In this document: one piece after another, positions 24,755 through 38,305 of the stretch
Layout of the letters: every line of letters starts with the position of its first letter
Position numbering within the stretch: position 1 is the first letter of the stretch
NCBI RefSeq assembly: GCF_008080435.1
Contig: NZ_VRKN01000013.1
Location: 32,963 to 96,962 of the forward strand
Origin: Enterobacter asburiae
GTDB taxonomy: Bacteria > Pseudomonadota > Gammaproteobacteria > Enterobacterales > Enterobacteriaceae
Direction of reading: 5' to 3'
DNA: 64,000 nt
The notes under the pieces: generated by a model
What the model saw: only the letters and a program-made list of their open reading frames with translations
What the model was told of the DNA's origin: nothing
Databases searched by the model: none
Translations under genes and position numbers: made by a program

Positions 24755-26682
24755 CCTTTTAGCTGGAACAGACTCACCAGCTGAGTCAGGTGTGAACCCT
24801 TCTCGCGCAGCGTTTGAGCGGTTTGCTCGCTGCGTGAGATGCGATCGGCATTGATATGCGACGCTTCGCCAATATGGGTCATGGCGAGGTTCACCTGGCC
24901 GATCCCGGCGGACTGCTCGCGTGAGGCATGGTTAATCTCGGTGACCAGCTGGCTGATGTTATCGATATGAATGATGATGTCATCCATCGCCAGGCGTGTC
25001 TGTTCAGACAGCGCATGACCCTCACTCACTTTTCTGAGCGTATCGCCAATCAGCTGTTCAATCTCCTTCACCGCGTTAGCGCTGCGGCCCGCCAGCGCGC
25101 GAACTTCCTGCGCGACTACCGCAAACCCTTTTCCGTGCTCGCCCGCGCGAGCCGCTTCCACTGCCGCATTCAGCGCCAGAATATTGGTCTGGAAAGCGAT
25201 GGACTCGATCACCCGCGTGATGTCTTCGATGCGTTTTGACGCTTCGCGAATATCGTCCATGGTCGACACCGCGTGGGTGACCGTCTCACCGCCCTGATGA
25301 ACCGCGAGCGAGGTTTCACCCACCAGCTGCTGCGTTTGCTCCATGTTGGCGGCATTTTGCTGTACGGTGGCGGCCAGCTGCTCCATGCTGGCGGAGGTCT
25401 CTTCCACGCTGCTGGCCTGCTTGTTGATCTGCTCTGAAATCTCGCCAGTGTCGGCGGCCAGCGCGTTGGTGCCTGAATGGATCTCGCCTGCGGCCTCACG
25501 GACCTGCAGCACAATTTTTTGCAGGCCGCCGCCGATGCCGTTAATAGCATCGATCAACTGGCCGACTTCGTCCTGGCGCGTTACGGGCAGGCTGGAACGG
25601 AGATCCCCTGCGGCATATTGCCGGGCAAGGTGGATCACATTGCGCAGTGGTCGGGTCAGCACGCGGCGAATAAGGACCACGAACAGGCCAGCAAAAAGGA
25701 TGGATAAGACCACGCCGGCCAGCAGGAAGCGATCGCGCATGGCGGTGACGCTTGAGAGCAGCACCGATTTATCCACTTCGCCCACGATAGTCCAGTTCCA
25801 GCCTGGCAGCGGGGTATAGGCCATTTTCAGCGTGCGACCGTCGTCGCTTACGCGCTCCAGCGTGCCGGGTTTGTCACTCAGAAGCTGTTGTTGCGTCGCA
25901 CCGTCCCACTTCGGCAATTTTCCCTCTTCGCTGGCATGGAACAGGTATTGCCCGCGCGTTTTGCCGTTGCTGCGATCCAGCACAAAGAAATGACCGCTCT
26001 CGCCCAGGCGGCGGTTGAGGATTTTCTCGCGCATGACGTTCCAGGAGTGGGTGATGTCCACCCCGACAAAGACGATCGCAATGACCTGTCCTTCGGCGTT
26101 TTTAACGGGCTGGTACTGGGTGATGTAGCGTTTGCCAAACAGCAGCGCCAGGCCGCGGTAGACTTCACCTTTGTTGACGGCGGCAAAGGCCGGGCTGGCG
26201 TTATCCAGAACGGTACCCATTGCCCGCTCGCCGTTCTCTTTGCGCAGGGATGTGGCGACACGAATAAAGTCGTTACCGCTGCGTACAAACAGCGTCGAAA
26301 TGGCTCCTGTACGGTTCAGGAATTCGTCCGAAAGCGTGTTGTTTTCATGCAACCCGGTTTCTCCGCCTTTCAGAAGCGGAACGCTGAGCCCGTTTATCGT
26401 CTGGATTTGGGAAGTATCAATGTTCAGGGGCTGCGGTAAAAAGGTGGTGAACAGACGGGTATAGCTCTCAACCTCTTCACTCAGGCTGGTGTTAAACATC
26501 TGCACCATGTCGACCATGCCGGTGGACTGATTATGCAGATCTTCAACCGCAAGGGCTTCAAGCTGCTGGCTGGCTTTTTGACTGAGCAGCAAAGTGAAAA
26601 GCAGAAACAGCGTGGCGACACTGACGCCCGTAAGCAGTGACAGCTTCGCGCCCAGGCCTGCGCGGCGAAAAACGTTGATCAT
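24751..26682 (-). CDS. Methyl-accepting chemotaxis protein, Cache type
   Basis: Transmembrane chemoreceptor of 643 residues. Order: TM1 (about 13-33), a large periplasmic sensor of about 280 residues that looks like a Cache_3/Cache_2 fusion (ITQYQPVKNAEGQVIAIVFVGVDI), TM2 (about 318-337), HAMP domain, then the cytoplasmic signalling hairpin with the invariant tip [24 protein letters not shown]. It ends LVSLFQLKG with no CheR-binding NWETF pentapeptide, so adaptation probably relies on other receptors. The ligand is unknown. The start at 26682 (MINVFRRAG) is chosen over the longer frame to 26745, which would begin at TTG. I found no sigma-28 promoter consensus just upstream. Confidence 0.88.
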   Translation of the reverse strand: MINVFRRAGLGAKLSLLTGVSVATLFLLFTLLLSQKASQQLEALAVEDLHNQSTGMVDMVQMFNTSLSEEVESYTRLFTTFLPQPLNIDTSQIQTINGLSVPLLKGGETGLHENNTLSDEFLNRTGAISTLFVRSGNDFIRVATSLRKENGERAMGTVLDNASPAFAAVNKGEVYRGLALLFGKRYITQYQPVKNAEGQVIAIVFVGVDITHSWNVMREKILNRRLGESGHFFVLDRSNGKTRGQYLFHASEEGKLPKWDGATQQQLLSDKPGTLERVSDDGRTLKMAYTPLPGWNWTIVGEVDKSVLLSSVTAMRDRFLLAGVVLSILFAGLFVVLIRRVLTRPLRNVIHLARQYAAGDLRSSLPVTRQDEVGQLIDAINGIGGGLQKIVLQVREAAGEIHSGTNALAADTGEISEQINKQASSVEETSASMEQLAATVQQNAANMEQTQQLVGETSLAVHQGGETVTHAVSTMDDIREASKRIEDITRVIESIAFQTNILALNAAVEAARAGEHGKGFAVVAQEVRALAGRSANAVKEIEQLIGDTLRKVSEGHALSEQTRLAMDDIIIHIDNISQLVTEINHASREQSAGIGQVNLAMTHIGEASHINADRISRSEQTAQTLREKGSHLTQLVSLFQLKG

Positions 26683-26814
26683 AAATTGCTCATTATTGAA
26701 AAGGTATGGTTCTTCAACGGCAGAGCAGGGATTACGTTTACTCAATTAATGTAACAAAATGTTATTTTATTGTTCTTAATTGGTTTTATATAAGATAAAA
26801 AATTTGCAAAAGCG

Positions 26815-26842
26815 AAAAGCCACTAAAAATAAGTGGCTTTTA
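26815..26842 (-). terminator. Terminator of yjfN
   Basis: A ten-bp stem (aaaagccact/agtggctttt) with a short AT loop is flanked by A and T runs, so it can work in either direction. It lies 12 bases after the yjfN stop on the minus strand. Confidence 0.75.
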
Positions 26843-26854
26843 TCAGGAAGGATA

Positions 26855-27130
26855 TTACACGTAGAGAATGGCCTGTACCCGCCAGTGGTCGATATGGTTA
26901 TCTTCCTGCATCTGGATGATGCGATACCATGAAGCACCCTGCTCATCGGCCTTTAATGCCACGATACGTTCAACGTCTTGCGGGCTCCCCGAGATATTAT
27001 TCACGGAGATCTGGCCAATTTCATTCAGGCCAGTCACACAATCAGCACTGGCGAATTCTGCTGACTGCGCGGTGGTGCTCACCAGGCCTGCTGAGAGCAA
27101 CAGTGAGGTCAAAGCAAGAGTTCGTTTCAT
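26855..27130 (-). CDS. yjfN: Periplasmic DUF1471 protein YjfN
   Basis: A 91-residue YhcN-family protein with a signal peptide (MKRTLALTSLLLSAGLVSTTAQSA) and a single compact DUF1471 domain ending HWRVQAILYV. The mature part is nearly identical to E. coli YjfN, which has been reported to stimulate the periplasmic protease DegP. The start at 27130 follows GGAGCTGACG; the frame extends to 27172 without support. It stands next to bsmA, another DUF1471 gene, as in E. coli. Confidence 0.92.
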   Translation of the reverse strand: MKRTLALTSLLLSAGLVSTTAQSAEFASADCVTGLNEIGQISVNNISGSPQDVERIVALKADEQGASWYRIIQMQEDNHIDHWRVQAILYV

Positions 27131-27279
27131 CGTCAGCTCCATTTTCACATATATCCGGTATCCGCCGGGCAATCCTTCGCAAATAAACTCCCTTCCATTG
27201 ACGCGGGCATGGAGTTTATTGTGGACAGGAAAATGTCTATGGACGCAAAGCAGTGTAAATCTCGTTCAAAGGAAAACCA

Positions 27280-27609
27280 TTATTTACGGTACAAAATGGC
27301 CTGTGAATACCACTGTCCCGTTATGATGGTTTCGTCGATCATAATGATGACGTAATAATCTGCTTTGGCGGCGACGGCTTGTGCTTTTATTGCCGATTCT
27401 GCGTCATCCGGAGAGCCGCGAACCAGCGCGGAGATGGTGCCCATTCGTTGTAATCCTTCCGTCTGATTACGACGAATCTCCTGTGGATGATCGGCGACCG
27501 GTGGAGCGGGTTGCGGCGTTCCCTGCAGCGCGCTACAGCCACTCAGCAGAAACACCAGCAATAAAGCAGCAAACCTGCGCATAACCATATCTCGTTTCCT
27601 GATAGCCAT
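27280..27609 (-). CDS. bsmA: Biofilm/peroxide lipoprotein BsmA
   Basis: A 109-residue DUF1471 lipoprotein. The lipobox LLSGC follows a hydrophobic N-terminus, and the domain ends QWYSQAILYRK exactly as E. coli BsmA (YjfO), which is linked to biofilm stress resistance and motility. The start at 27609 aligns with the E. coli N-terminus. A later ATG at 27588 has a better ribosome site (AGGA 8 bases upstream) and may be the true start; both keep the lipobox. Confidence 0.9.
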   Translation of the reverse strand: MAIRKRDMVMRRFAALLLVFLLSGCSALQGTPQPAPPVADHPQEIRRNQTEGLQRMGTISALVRGSPDDAESAIKAQAVAAKADYYVIIMIDETIITGQWYSQAILYRK

Positions 27610-27746
27610 AGTGTAGTTGTCTGTGAATTTAGTTTTAGGGGAATGTTCCCGAAGTGTTATCTGGGACGTATATTTCGAATGAAAATGACGTGAAAGCGTA
27701 ACCCAGTTCTCAACATTATGAATCATACATTCGCACAGGGTCGACA

Positions 27747-28469
27747 ATGATTGAAATTGAAATACGCCGCCTCGGCGACCATGAAATTTTACACGCGATG
27801 CCAGCGGGTAAACGTGATAAACCGCTGCCTGTTGTGGTTTTTTATCACGGGTTTACCTCATCGAAGCTGGTTTACAGTTATTTTGCGGTAGCGCTGGCAC
27901 AGGCGGGTTTTCGCGTGGTGATGCCAGATGCACCTGACCACGGCGCACGCTTTATGGGTAACGAACATGCGCGGCTGGGGCAGTTCTGGCAGATTCTGCA
28001 CGGTAGCCTGACCGAGTTTGCCGGGCTGCGCGATGCGCTTTATGAGGCTGGGCTGGTGGCCGACAATCGTCTGGCGGTAGCCGGGGCGTCGATGGGCGGT
28101 ATGACGGCGCTGGGGATTATGACGCATCATCCTGAAGTGAAGTCTGTCGCCTGTCTGATGGGCTCGGGCTACTTTACGTCGCTGGCGAAGACGCTTTTTC
28201 CCCCTCAGGATTTAACGGAAATGACCGCGACGCTGGCAGAGTGGGAAGTGACCCGGGCATTGCCACGCGTGGCCGATCGCCCGCTGCTGCTGTGGCACGG
28301 TGACGCGGATGATGTGGTCCCGCCTGAGGGAACCTTCCGTCTGCAGCAGGCGTTAATGAATGAAGGATTGGACGGTAATCTGACCTGTCTGTGGGAACCG
28401 GGCGTCCGCCACCGCATCACGCCAACGGCGCTGGACGCCACGGTGGCCTTTTTCCGCCAGCACCTTTAA
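27747..28469 (+). CDS. yjfP: Alpha/beta hydrolase YjfP
   Basis: A 240-residue esterase of the dienelactone-hydrolase-like group. The nucleophile elbow GASMGG is near residue 115, with a preceding FYHGFTSSK oxyanion region. The acid is likely in HGDADDVVP and the base in the VRHRI segment near the C-terminus. E. coli YjfP has carboxylesterase activity on short acyl esters. It is convergent with ulaR, overlapping by 4 bases. Confidence 0.93.
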   Translation: MIEIEIRRLGDHEILHAMPAGKRDKPLPVVVFYHGFTSSKLVYSYFAVALAQAGFRVVMPDAPDHGARFMGNEHARLGQFWQILHGSLTEFAGLRDALYEAGLVADNRLAVAGASMGGMTALGIMTHHPEVKSVACLMGSGYFTSLAKTLFPPQDLTEMTATLAEWEVTRALPRVADRPLLLWHGDADDVVPPEGTFRLQQALMNEGLDGNLTCLWEPGVRHRITPTALDATVAFFRQHL

Positions 28470-29221
28470 ACACGCAGAACTTTCACCCCCAGATCTTCCA
28501 GCTTCTGGAGGATCTCAGGGTTGGCTCCTTTGCCGGTGATCACCATGTCGATCTGTTCGGCACGGCTGAATAACATCCCTGCGCGCTCGCCCACTTTGCT
28601 GCTGTCGACCAGCACAACGAGTTTGCCCACAACGTTAAGCATGTTTTGCTCCGCCATCGCGGTCAGCATATCGGTTTTATACAGGCCATCCGCCGTCAGG
28701 CCTTTGCCGCTGGTAAACATCCAGTGCCCGGCATAGAGACTGTTTTCGCTGTCCTGGGGGCTAAGGGTGATGGACTGGCTTTTGTTGTACTGGCCGCCCA
28801 TGATCACCACGCTCTCATGCTCCTGATCGATGAGATAGTTGGCGAGCGGTAAGTAGTTGGTGATGATTTGCACCGGCTTGCCGCACATTTCACGACCCAA
28901 CAGAAACGCCGTGGAGCCGCAGTTGATGACCACGCTCTCACCGGGATTCACCAGCTGCGACGCGGCTCTGGCGATTCGTACTTTTTCATCATGATTCTGC
29001 GCCTGATGAATATTCATCGGCGTCCAGCGGGGGCGCTGCTGGCTGATGGCTTCGGCGCCGTTGCGGACCTTTTTCAGCTTGCCGCTTTCATCCAGCTTGT
29101 TGATGTCCCGCCGCGCCGTTGCCGGGGAGATCCCTAAACGTTCGATCACTTTCTCGACGGTGATAAACCCGGTCTGCGCCAGGAGTTCCAGGAGAATTTG
29201 ATGCCGTTGCGCTTCCGTCAT
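28466..29221 (-). CDS. ulaR: L-ascorbate utilisation repressor UlaR
   Basis: DeoR-family repressor of the ula regulon, 251 residues, released by L-ascorbate 6-phosphate in E. coli. The N-terminal DeoR helix-turn-helix ([27 protein letters not shown]) is followed by a sugar-phosphate-isomerase-like sensor domain ([15 protein letters not shown]). It is separated from ulaG by a hairpin and transcribed in the same direction. Confidence 0.95.
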   Translation of the reverse strand: MTEAQRHQILLELLAQTGFITVEKVIERLGISPATARRDINKLDESGKLKKVRNGAEAISQQRPRWTPMNIHQAQNHDEKVRIARAASQLVNPGESVVINCGSTAFLLGREMCGKPVQIITNYLPLANYLIDQEHESVVIMGGQYNKSQSITLSPQDSENSLYAGHWMFTSGKGLTADGLYKTDMLTAMAEQNMLNVVGKLVVLVDSSKVGERAGMLFSRAEQIDMVITGKGANPEILQKLEDLGVKVLRV

Positions 29222-29294
29222 GAGCTATTCCGATAAGAATTGATTTGAAAAGATGATATTTGAAATAGCGTGAAATTACTAAAAGAAATATGGC

Positions 29295-29319
29295 ATCGCC
29301 AGACATCACGTCTGGCGAT
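29295..29319 (-). terminator. Hairpin between ulaG and ulaR
   Basis: Perfect 10-bp stem (atcgccagac/gtctggcgat) 13 bases after the ulaG stop. No clear T run follows, so it may stabilise the ulaG 3' end rather than terminate. Confidence 0.55.
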
Positions 29320-29331
29320 TTGGCTGCACAA

Positions 29332-30396
29332 TCAGAGGAAGGACTTGAACGGCAGGTCTGGCTCAATGGTGAAGCAATCATCGAAACCACGTGGGTAATG
29401 ATATTCCAGATTATCTTTGTCCAGTGGCCAGGTGAACTTGCCGCCGACCTGCCAGATGAACGGCTTGAAGCCATACTTCAGGCGGTCTTTTTTCATTTCC
29501 CACAGCACGCGGATTTCCTGCGGATCGGCCTGGAAGTTTGACCAGATATCGTGGTGGAACGGGATAACCACTTTGGTATTCAGCGCTTCCGCCATGCGCA
29601 GCATATCGGCGCTGGTCATTTTGTCGGTAATGCCGCGCGGGTTCTCGCCGTAGGAGCCTAGCGCCACGTCAATCTGGTGCTCGTTACCGTGCTTCGCGTA
29701 ATAGTTGGAGTAGTGAGAGTCACCGCTGTGGTACAGGGAACCGCCAGGGGTTTTAAACAGGTAGTTGACCGCACGCTCATCCATACCGTCCGGCAGTACG
29801 CCCGCGGCTTTCTGGTCGGCTGGCAGGGTAATCAATGCAGTACGGTCAAAGGCATCCAGAGCATGGATTTCAATATCTTTGATTTTCACCACGTCGCCAG
29901 GCTTCATCACGATACAGCGCTCTTTCGGCACACCCCAGCCAATCCAGAGATCCACGCAGGTCTGTGGCCCGATAAACGGCACGTCGTCCGCGCAGTTTTG
30001 CATCACCGCTGCCGCCACGTTCACGTCGATATGATCGTTGTGATCGTGAGTAGAGAGCACGGCGTCGATCTGGCGAATGGCAAACGGATCAAGCACAAAA
30101 GGCGTGGTACGCAGGTTCGGCTGGAGCTTTTCAACACCGGCCATACGCTGCATCTGATGGCCTTTTTTCATCAGCGGGTTGCCGTGGCTCTGTTTGCCGG
30201 TGCCGCACCAGAAATCGACGCAGATATTGGCGCCACCCTCTGATTTCAGCCAGATACCGGTACAGCCCAGCCACCACATTGCAAACGTGCCAGGAGCAAC
30301 CTGTTCCTGCTCGATCTCTTCATTCAGCCAGCTGCCCCACTCCGGGAAGGTGCTCAGAATCCATGACTCACGGGTGATGGTGTTCACTTTACTCAT
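29332..30396 (-). CDS. ulaG: L-ascorbate-6-phosphate lactonase UlaG
   Basis: Metallo-beta-lactamase-fold hydrolase, 354 residues, that opens L-ascorbate 6-phosphate to 3-keto-L-gulonate 6-phosphate in the cytoplasm. The metal-binding motif [14 protein letters not shown] is clear, with further ligands in [12 protein letters not shown] and the C-terminal PFHHDIW. It is divergent from ulaABCDEF. Confidence 0.97.
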   Translation of the reverse strand: MSKVNTITRESWILSTFPEWGSWLNEEIEQEQVAPGTFAMWWLGCTGIWLKSEGGANICVDFWCGTGKQSHGNPLMKKGHQMQRMAGVEKLQPNLRTTPFVLDPFAIRQIDAVLSTHDHNDHIDVNVAAAVMQNCADDVPFIGPQTCVDLWIGWGVPKERCIVMKPGDVVKIKDIEIHALDAFDRTALITLPADQKAAGVLPDGMDERAVNYLFKTPGGSLYHSGDSHYSNYYAKHGNEHQIDVALGSYGENPRGITDKMTSADMLRMAEALNTKVVIPFHHDIWSNFQADPQEIRVLWEMKKDRLKYGFKPFIWQVGGKFTWPLDKDNLEYHYPRGFDDCFTIEPDLPFKSFL

Positions 30397-32156
<1,760 letters not shown>

Positions 32157-32168
32157 GGAGTTTCGATT

Positions 32169-32474
32169 ATGACCGTACGTATCCTGGCTGTGTGTGGCAA
32201 TGGGCAAGGCAGCTCCATGATCATGAAGATGAAAGTGGACCAGTTTTTAACCCAGTCAAACATCGACCACACGGTGAACAGCTGCGCAGTGGGTGAATAC
32301 AAAAGTGAACTGAACGGCGCGGACATCATCATCGCCTCTACCCACATCGCCGGTGAAATCACCGTGACGGGTAATAAATATGTCGTGGGCGTGCGCAACA
32401 TGCTGTCGCCTGCGGATTTCGGACCAAAACTGCTGGAAGTGATCAAAGCGCACTTCCCTCAGGACGTGAAGTAA
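32169..32474 (+). CDS. ulaB: L-ascorbate PTS EIIB
   Basis: A 101-residue cytoplasmic EIIB subunit that passes phosphate from UlaC to ascorbate. The phosphoryl-accepting cysteine is Cys9 in [13 protein letters not shown], the Cys-loop typical of this fold. It is essentially identical to E. coli UlaB. Confidence 0.97.
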   Translation: MTVRILAVCGNGQGSSMIMKMKVDQFLTQSNIDHTVNSCAVGEYKSELNGADIIIASTHIAGEITVTGNKYVVGVRNMLSPADFGPKLLEVIKAHFPQDVK

Positions 32475-32482
32475 GGAGCCCC

Positions 32483-32950
32483 ATGAAACTACGTGATTCG
32501 CTGGCGGAAAATAATTCCATCCTTTTACAGGCCGAGGCCAGCACCTGGCAGGAAGCGGTGAAGCTGAGCGTGGATCTGCTGGTTAAGGCTGACGTTGTTG
32601 AGCCGCGTTACTACCAGGCCATTCTTGATGGCGTGGCGCAGCACGGCCCTTACTTTGTGATAGCGCCAGGGCTGGCAATGCCGCACGGGCGTCCTGAAGA
32701 GGGCGTGAAGAAAACCGGCTTTGCGCTGGTGACGCTGAAAACGCCGCTGGTGTTTAACCACGAAGATAACGACCCGGTCGACATTCTGATCACCATGGCC
32801 GCCGTCGATGCCAACACCCATCAGGAAGTGGGCATCATGCAGATCGTCAATCTGTTTGATGATGAAGCTAATTTTGACCGTTTACGTGCCTGCCGCACTG
32901 AGCAGGAAGTGCTGGATTTAATTGATAACGCCACAGCGGCGGCAGTCTAA
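32483..32950 (+). CDS. ulaC: L-ascorbate PTS EIIA
   Basis: A 155-residue mannitol/fructose-type EIIA subunit that receives phosphate from HPr. The active-site histidine lies in [15 protein letters not shown], preceded by a conserved Gly/Pro loop. It follows ulaB by 8 bases. Confidence 0.96.
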   Translation: MKLRDSLAENNSILLQAEASTWQEAVKLSVDLLVKADVVEPRYYQAILDGVAQHGPYFVIAPGLAMPHGRPEEGVKKTGFALVTLKTPLVFNHEDNDPVDILITMAAVDANTHQEVGIMQIVNLFDDEANFDRLRACRTEQEVLDLIDNATAAAV

Positions 32951-32962
32951 GAGGAATTGAAC

Positions 32963-33613
32963 ATGTCATTACCCATGTTGCAGGTTGCGCTGGATAACCA
33001 AACGTTGTCCCACGCTTACGAAACCACCCGCCTGATCGCGGAAGAAGTCGATATCATCGAAGTGGGCACCATTCTGTGCGTAGGCGAGGGCGTGCGTGCC
33101 GTTCGCGACCTGAAGGCGCTCTATCCGCATAAAATCGTGCTGGCGGATGCCAAAATCGCCGACGCAGGCAAAATCCTCTCCCGCATGTGCTTCGAAGCCA
33201 ACGCCGACTGGGTCACCGTCATCTGCTGTGCGGATATCAACACCGCCAAAGGCGCGCTGGACGTGGCAAACGAGTTTAACGGCGACGTGCAGATTGAGCT
33301 GACCGGTTTCTGGACCTGGGAGCAGGCCCAGGAGTGGCGCGATGCGGGCATTCAGCAGGTGGTGTATCACCGTAGCCGTGATGCGCAGGCCGCAGGCGTG
33401 GCGTGGGGCGACGCGGATATCAGCGCCATCAAACGTCTGGCCGATATGGGCTTCAAAGTCACCGTCACCGGCGGTCTGGCGCTGGAAGATCTGCCGCTGT
33501 TCCAGGGTATCCCGATTCACGTCTTTATTGCCGGTCGTAGCATTCGTGATGCGGCGTCTCCGGTGGAAGCGGCGCGTCAGTTCAAACGCTCAATCGCTCA
33601 GCTTTGGGGCTAA
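32963..33613 (+). CDS. ulaD: 3-keto-L-gulonate-6-phosphate decarboxylase
   Basis: A 216-residue TIM-barrel enzyme of the orotidine-monophosphate-decarboxylase superfamily that yields L-xylulose 5-phosphate and CO2. The metal/substrate motif [12 protein letters not shown] is present, with phosphate-binding [10 protein letters not shown] and [10 protein letters not shown]. The ATG at 32963 follows GAGGAATTGAAC; a TTG two codons earlier is less likely. Confidence 0.97.
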   Translation: MSLPMLQVALDNQTLSHAYETTRLIAEEVDIIEVGTILCVGEGVRAVRDLKALYPHKIVLADAKIADAGKILSRMCFEANADWVTVICCADINTAKGALDVANEFNGDVQIELTGFWTWEQAQEWRDAGIQQVVYHRSRDAQAAGVAWGDADISAIKRLADMGFKVTVTGGLALEDLPLFQGIPIHVFIAGRSIRDAASPVEAARQFKRSIAQLWG

Positions 33614-33622
33614 GGAGCGGAT

Positions 33623-34483
33623 ATGTTGTCAAAACAGATCCCGCTTGGCATCTATGAAAAGGCACTCCCTGCGGGGGAGTGCTGGCTGGAGCGGTTACAA
33701 CTGGCAAAACAGCTGAGTTTCGATTTTGTCGAAATGTCCGTGGATGAGACGGACGAGCGTCTCTCTCGCCTCGACTGGAGCCGCGAACGGCGCCTGGCGC
33801 TGGTGAGTGCCATCGCTGAAACGGGCGTGCGCGTGCCGTCCATGTGCCTGAGCGCCCATCGTCGTTTTCCTCTCGGCAGTGAAGACGATGCCGTGCGCGC
33901 ACAGGGGCTGGCGATCATGCGTAAAGCCATTCGCTTTGCGCAGGACGTGGGTATCCGCGTGATCCAACTGGCGGGTTATGACGTTTATTATCAGGAAGCC
34001 AACGATGAAACGCGCCGTCGTTTCCGTGACGGTCTGAAAGAGAGCGTTGAGATGGCAAGCCGCGCGCAGGTCACGCTGGCGATGGAGATCATGGACTACC
34101 CGTTGATGAACTCCATCAGCAAGGCGCTGGGCTACGCGCACTATCTGAATAACCCGTGGTTCCAGCTTTATCCGGATATCGGCAACCTGTCGGCATGGGA
34201 TAACGACGTGCAGATGGAACTGCAGGCAGGCAGCGGGCATATCGTGGCGGTGCACGTCAAAGATACCCGTCCTGGCGTGTTTAAAAACGTACCGTTCGGC
34301 ACCGGGGTGGTGGATTTCGAACGGTGCTTCGAGACGCTCAAGCAGACTGGCTATTGCGGGCCTTACCTGATTGAGATGTGGAGCGAGACGTCGGACGACC
34401 CGGCAGCGGAAGTGGCGAAGGCGCGGGACTGGGTGCGCGAACGTATGGCGCGGGCGGGTTTGCTGGAGGCTGAACATGCTTAA
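33623..34483 (+). CDS. ulaE: L-xylulose-5-phosphate 3-epimerase
   Basis: A 286-residue TIM-barrel sugar-phosphate epimerase producing L-ribulose 5-phosphate. Metal-ligand segments of the AP-endonuclease-like fold are visible: [38 protein letters not shown] and LIEMWSE. Its last bases overlap ulaF by 8. Confidence 0.96.
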   Translation: MLSKQIPLGIYEKALPAGECWLERLQLAKQLSFDFVEMSVDETDERLSRLDWSRERRLALVSAIAETGVRVPSMCLSAHRRFPLGSEDDAVRAQGLAIMRKAIRFAQDVGIRVIQLAGYDVYYQEANDETRRRFRDGLKESVEMASRAQVTLAMEIMDYPLMNSISKALGYAHYLNNPWFQLYPDIGNLSAWDNDVQMELQAGSGHIVAVHVKDTRPGVFKNVPFGTGVVDFERCFETLKQTGYCGPYLIEMWSETSDDPAAEVAKARDWVRERMARAGLLEAEHA

Positions 34484-35162
34484 GCTTAAACAGCAGGTCT
34501 TTGAAGCCAACATGGATCTGCCGCGTTATGGTCTGGTCACGTTCACCTGGGGCAACGTGAGCGCTATCGACCGCGAGCAGGGTCTGGTAGTGATCAAGCC
34601 GAGCGGTGTGGCGTATGACACCATGAAAGCAGAGGATATGGTGGTGGTGGATTTCGAAGGGCATGTAGTTGACGGCAAATGGCGACCTTCATCAGATACC
34701 GCAACCCATCTGGCGCTATACCGGCGTTATCCGTCCCTTGGCGGCGTGGTGCATACCCACTCCACGCACGCGACGGCCTGGGCACAGGCAGGGCTGCCCA
34801 TCCCGGCGCTGGGCACGACCCACGCGGACTACTTCTTTGGCGACATCCCCTGCACGCGCGCATTAACGCAGGATGAAGTGGAAGGGGAGTACGAGCTCAA
34901 CACCGGAAAGGTGATTATCGATACGCTGGGAAAATGTGAGCCGCTGCATACGCCGGGTATTGTGGTCTATCAGCACGGTCCGTTCTCCTGGGGAAAAGAT
35001 GCCCACGACGCCGTCCATAATGCGGTCGTCATGGAGGAAGTAGCACGCATGGCGTGGATTGCCCGCGGCATCAACCCACAGCTTCAGGGCATTGATGACT
35101 ACCTGATGAACAAGCATTTCATGCGCAAGCACGGCCCGGATGCCTACTACGGGCAGAAGTGA
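34476..35162 (+). CDS. ulaF: L-ribulose-5-phosphate 4-epimerase
   Basis: A 228-residue class II aldolase-family epimerase that links the ascorbate pathway to the pentose phosphate pathway through D-xylulose 5-phosphate. Zinc ligands are in [12 protein letters not shown] and the later [10 protein letters not shown], and the phosphate-binding loop is TWGNVSAID. The start at 34476 overlaps ulaE; the longer upstream frame is ulaE read out of frame. Confidence 0.97.
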   Translation: MLKLKQQVFEANMDLPRYGLVTFTWGNVSAIDREQGLVVIKPSGVAYDTMKAEDMVVVDFEGHVVDGKWRPSSDTATHLALYRRYPSLGGVVHTHSTHATAWAQAGLPIPALGTTHADYFFGDIPCTRALTQDEVEGEYELNTGKVIIDTLGKCEPLHTPGIVVYQHGPFSWGKDAHDAVHNAVVMEEVARMAWIARGINPQLQGIDDYLMNKHFMRKHGPDAYYGQK

Positions 35163-35168
35163 ATAAGT

Positions 35169-35212
35169 GCTCTGGAATACCAAAACAGTTGTAACCGGTG
35201 GTATTCCGGAGC
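35169..35212 (+). terminator. Hairpin after ulaF
   Basis: A long near-perfect inverted repeat (ctctggaatacca ... tggtattccggag) starts a few bases after the ulaF stop. The bases after the stem are A-rich, not T-rich, so simple Rho-independent termination is uncertain. Confidence 0.5.
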
Positions 35213-35219
35213 CATTCAC

Positions 35220-35248
35220 AAAAAAAAGCCCCCGGGCAGGGGGGCAAC
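35220..35248 (-). terminator. Terminator of yjfY
   Basis: On the minus strand a GC stem (gcccccc/gggggc with a short loop) is followed by at least eight T. It is a strong terminator for the yjfY gene, which ends at 35303. Confidence 0.7.
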
Positions 35249-35302
35249 GTCAACTATGGCTATGTTCTCGTTGTTGGCTTTCCTGGTGCTAGCGTTAAAA
35301 CG

Positions 35303-35578
35303 TTATCGGTAAATATCTGCACTGGCGTGCATATTGCCGTTGCTGCCGGGCTCACGGGTTAACATCACGTGGTAATAGGTTGCGCCCTGCGCATCGGTTT
35401 CTTCGTTTAATGCCTGATCTGCTTCACTTTCCGTGGCGAAATTATGATTGATGTAAATTACGCCCAAGCTTTGCACATCATCCATGTTTCTGGCCTGTCG
35501 GCTGTCTATCTTGATGGCTGCCATCGCGTTTGCACTGAGCAAAAGCGCCGCCATTATGGCTAATGCGATTTTTTTCAT
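35303..35578 (-). CDS. yjfY: Periplasmic DUF1471 protein YjfY
   Basis: A 91-residue YhcN-family protein with a signal peptide (MKKIALAIMAALLLSANAMA) and a DUF1471 domain (NMDDVQSLGVIYINHNFATE to ASADIYR). It is nearly identical to E. coli YjfY at the same locus. Function is unknown; family members respond to envelope stress and biofilm conditions. It is the third DUF1471 gene in the window. Confidence 0.93.
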   Translation of the reverse strand: MKKIALAIMAALLLSANAMAAIKIDSRQARNMDDVQSLGVIYINHNFATESEADQALNEETDAQGATYYHVMLTREPGSNGNMHASADIYR

Positions 35579-35791
35579 GATATGCGCTCCACGACTACGT
35601 GCTGCGAGAGGGGGGATGCTCCTTCTTTAATTCAGGCGATCTCTGATTAAAGTGTAATCACTCATCCGGCGGGGATGCGTGACCATTTCTGATGCAGTTG
35701 TTCAAAAAAACAACGCTTCCGGGTGTGACCAATTTTAAATCACCCACTTAGACCCGCTTCGCGCTTTGTGCGAATTATTTGTGCAATCAGC

Positions 35792-35820
35792 TTGAGTTTC
35801 CAGGGGCGCGCAAGTATTAT
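35792..35820 (+). promoter_or_regulatory. Promoter of the rpsF operon
   Basis: TTGAGT at 35792-35797 and TATTAT at 35815-35820 have a 17-base spacer and a GC-rich discriminator (gacgcg). This gives a leader of roughly 90 bases before rpsF. The rest of the 341-base yjfY-rpsF gap (35579-35791) shows no gene. Confidence 0.7.
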
Positions 35821-35833
35821 GACGCGTCAATTT

Positions 35834-36315
<482 letters not shown>

Positions 36316-36321
36316 TTTCTG

Positions 36322-36868
<547 letters not shown>

Positions 36869-36897
36869 TCGGGCACGGTCCATTAATACGACTTTAA

Positions 36898-37359
<462 letters not shown>

Positions 37360-37380
37360 TTTTTTACTCTGCTCACGTTG

Positions 37381-37412
37381 AAACGCCGGCCTTGTGCCGG
37401 CGTTTTGCTTTT
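37381..37412 (+). terminator. Terminator after rplI
   Basis: Perfect 9-bp stem aacgccggc/gccggcgtt with a 5-base loop, followed by ttttgctttt. Confidence 0.9.
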
Positions 37413-37427
37413 TACAGAATGGTGCCC

Positions 37428-38072
37428 TTAACGCGCCCTGATAAAACTGCCGTCTGGCTGGCGGGTAAACAGCACCTGTTGCCCATTTCCTGTATCAATC
37501 GTTAACCCCGTCACCACACCGCTGGCATTCTGGCGAATCTGCACCATCTGTCCATTCTGCAGGTTACTGAGCGGTTTACCCGCACCTTCCACCTTCGCCA
37601 TGGCATACACGTCAGTCGGCGGCAGGTTGTGATCCCGGAACAGCTGTGCCAGGGTTTTGCCCGGCTCTACGCGATAGGAACGCCACTGTTGCTCAATGCC
37701 GGTGGGCTGTTGCGTCTGAGGCTGAGAGGGGGCGGCGGCTTGATCCTGCGGCTGTTCATCCTGAATGGGCTCTGGCTCAACCGGCGCGACCTGACCCGGA
37801 TCGTTAGACGGGGTGACAAGCTGCGTCTGCATTGGCTGCGCGTCAGGCTGCGGCCGCGTCTGCGACTGAATGTCCAGTTGGGCATTGCGGGTGACGGGTG
37901 CGGTATCGACATCATCGCCCCCGGAAGGCAGCAGGAAGCCCACGATCACCATCAGCGCGCCAATGATGATCCCTCTGCGGTGCAGAGGAGGCAGCGGGTC
38001 CATGATGCGAAAATTGTCCGGCGCCTGCCAGATTTTCGCCAGGGTAGGTTTCAGTTCAAATCGCCCGGGCAT
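37428..38072 (-). CDS. ytfB: Cell division OapA-family protein YtfB
   Basis: A 214-residue single-pass inner-membrane protein. A cytoplasmic N-terminus (MPGRFELKPTLAKIW) precedes one membrane segment (about residues 34-48, GIIIGALMVIVGFLL). A Pro/Gln-rich periplasmic linker (about 55-125) follows, then the C-terminal OapA/LysM-like domain (SYRVEPGKTLAQLFRDHNLP). E. coli YtfB localises to division sites and binds glycans. It is convergent with rplI. Confidence 0.92.
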   Translation of the reverse strand: MPGRFELKPTLAKIWQAPDNFRIMDPLPPLHRRGIIIGALMVIVGFLLPSGGDDVDTAPVTRNAQLDIQSQTRPQPDAQPMQTQLVTPSNDPGQVAPVEPEPIQDEQPQDQAAAPSQPQTQQPTGIEQQWRSYRVEPGKTLAQLFRDHNLPPTDVYAMAKVEGAGKPLSNLQNGQMVQIRQNASGVVTGLTIDTGNGQQVLFTRQPDGSFIRAR

Positions 38073-38305
38073 GGCACTCCTCCTGCTCCGCGTATTTTTT
38101 ATCCTGTGCCCCGAAGTATAGTTCGCTAACTGCCTGAACGGCGTAGTAAACCCGACATCCGTGACATCAGTTCGGGATTAATCCTGGTTATCTCTATTGT
38201 TTCTGTTTCGTCGCGGTTTGTCACCTTAACTTCAGACAAAGTTTTACCCATAAGGGCATGGCTGATATGCTGCCCGCTACTTTAAATGTGATGGAAGGAA
38301 AACCC

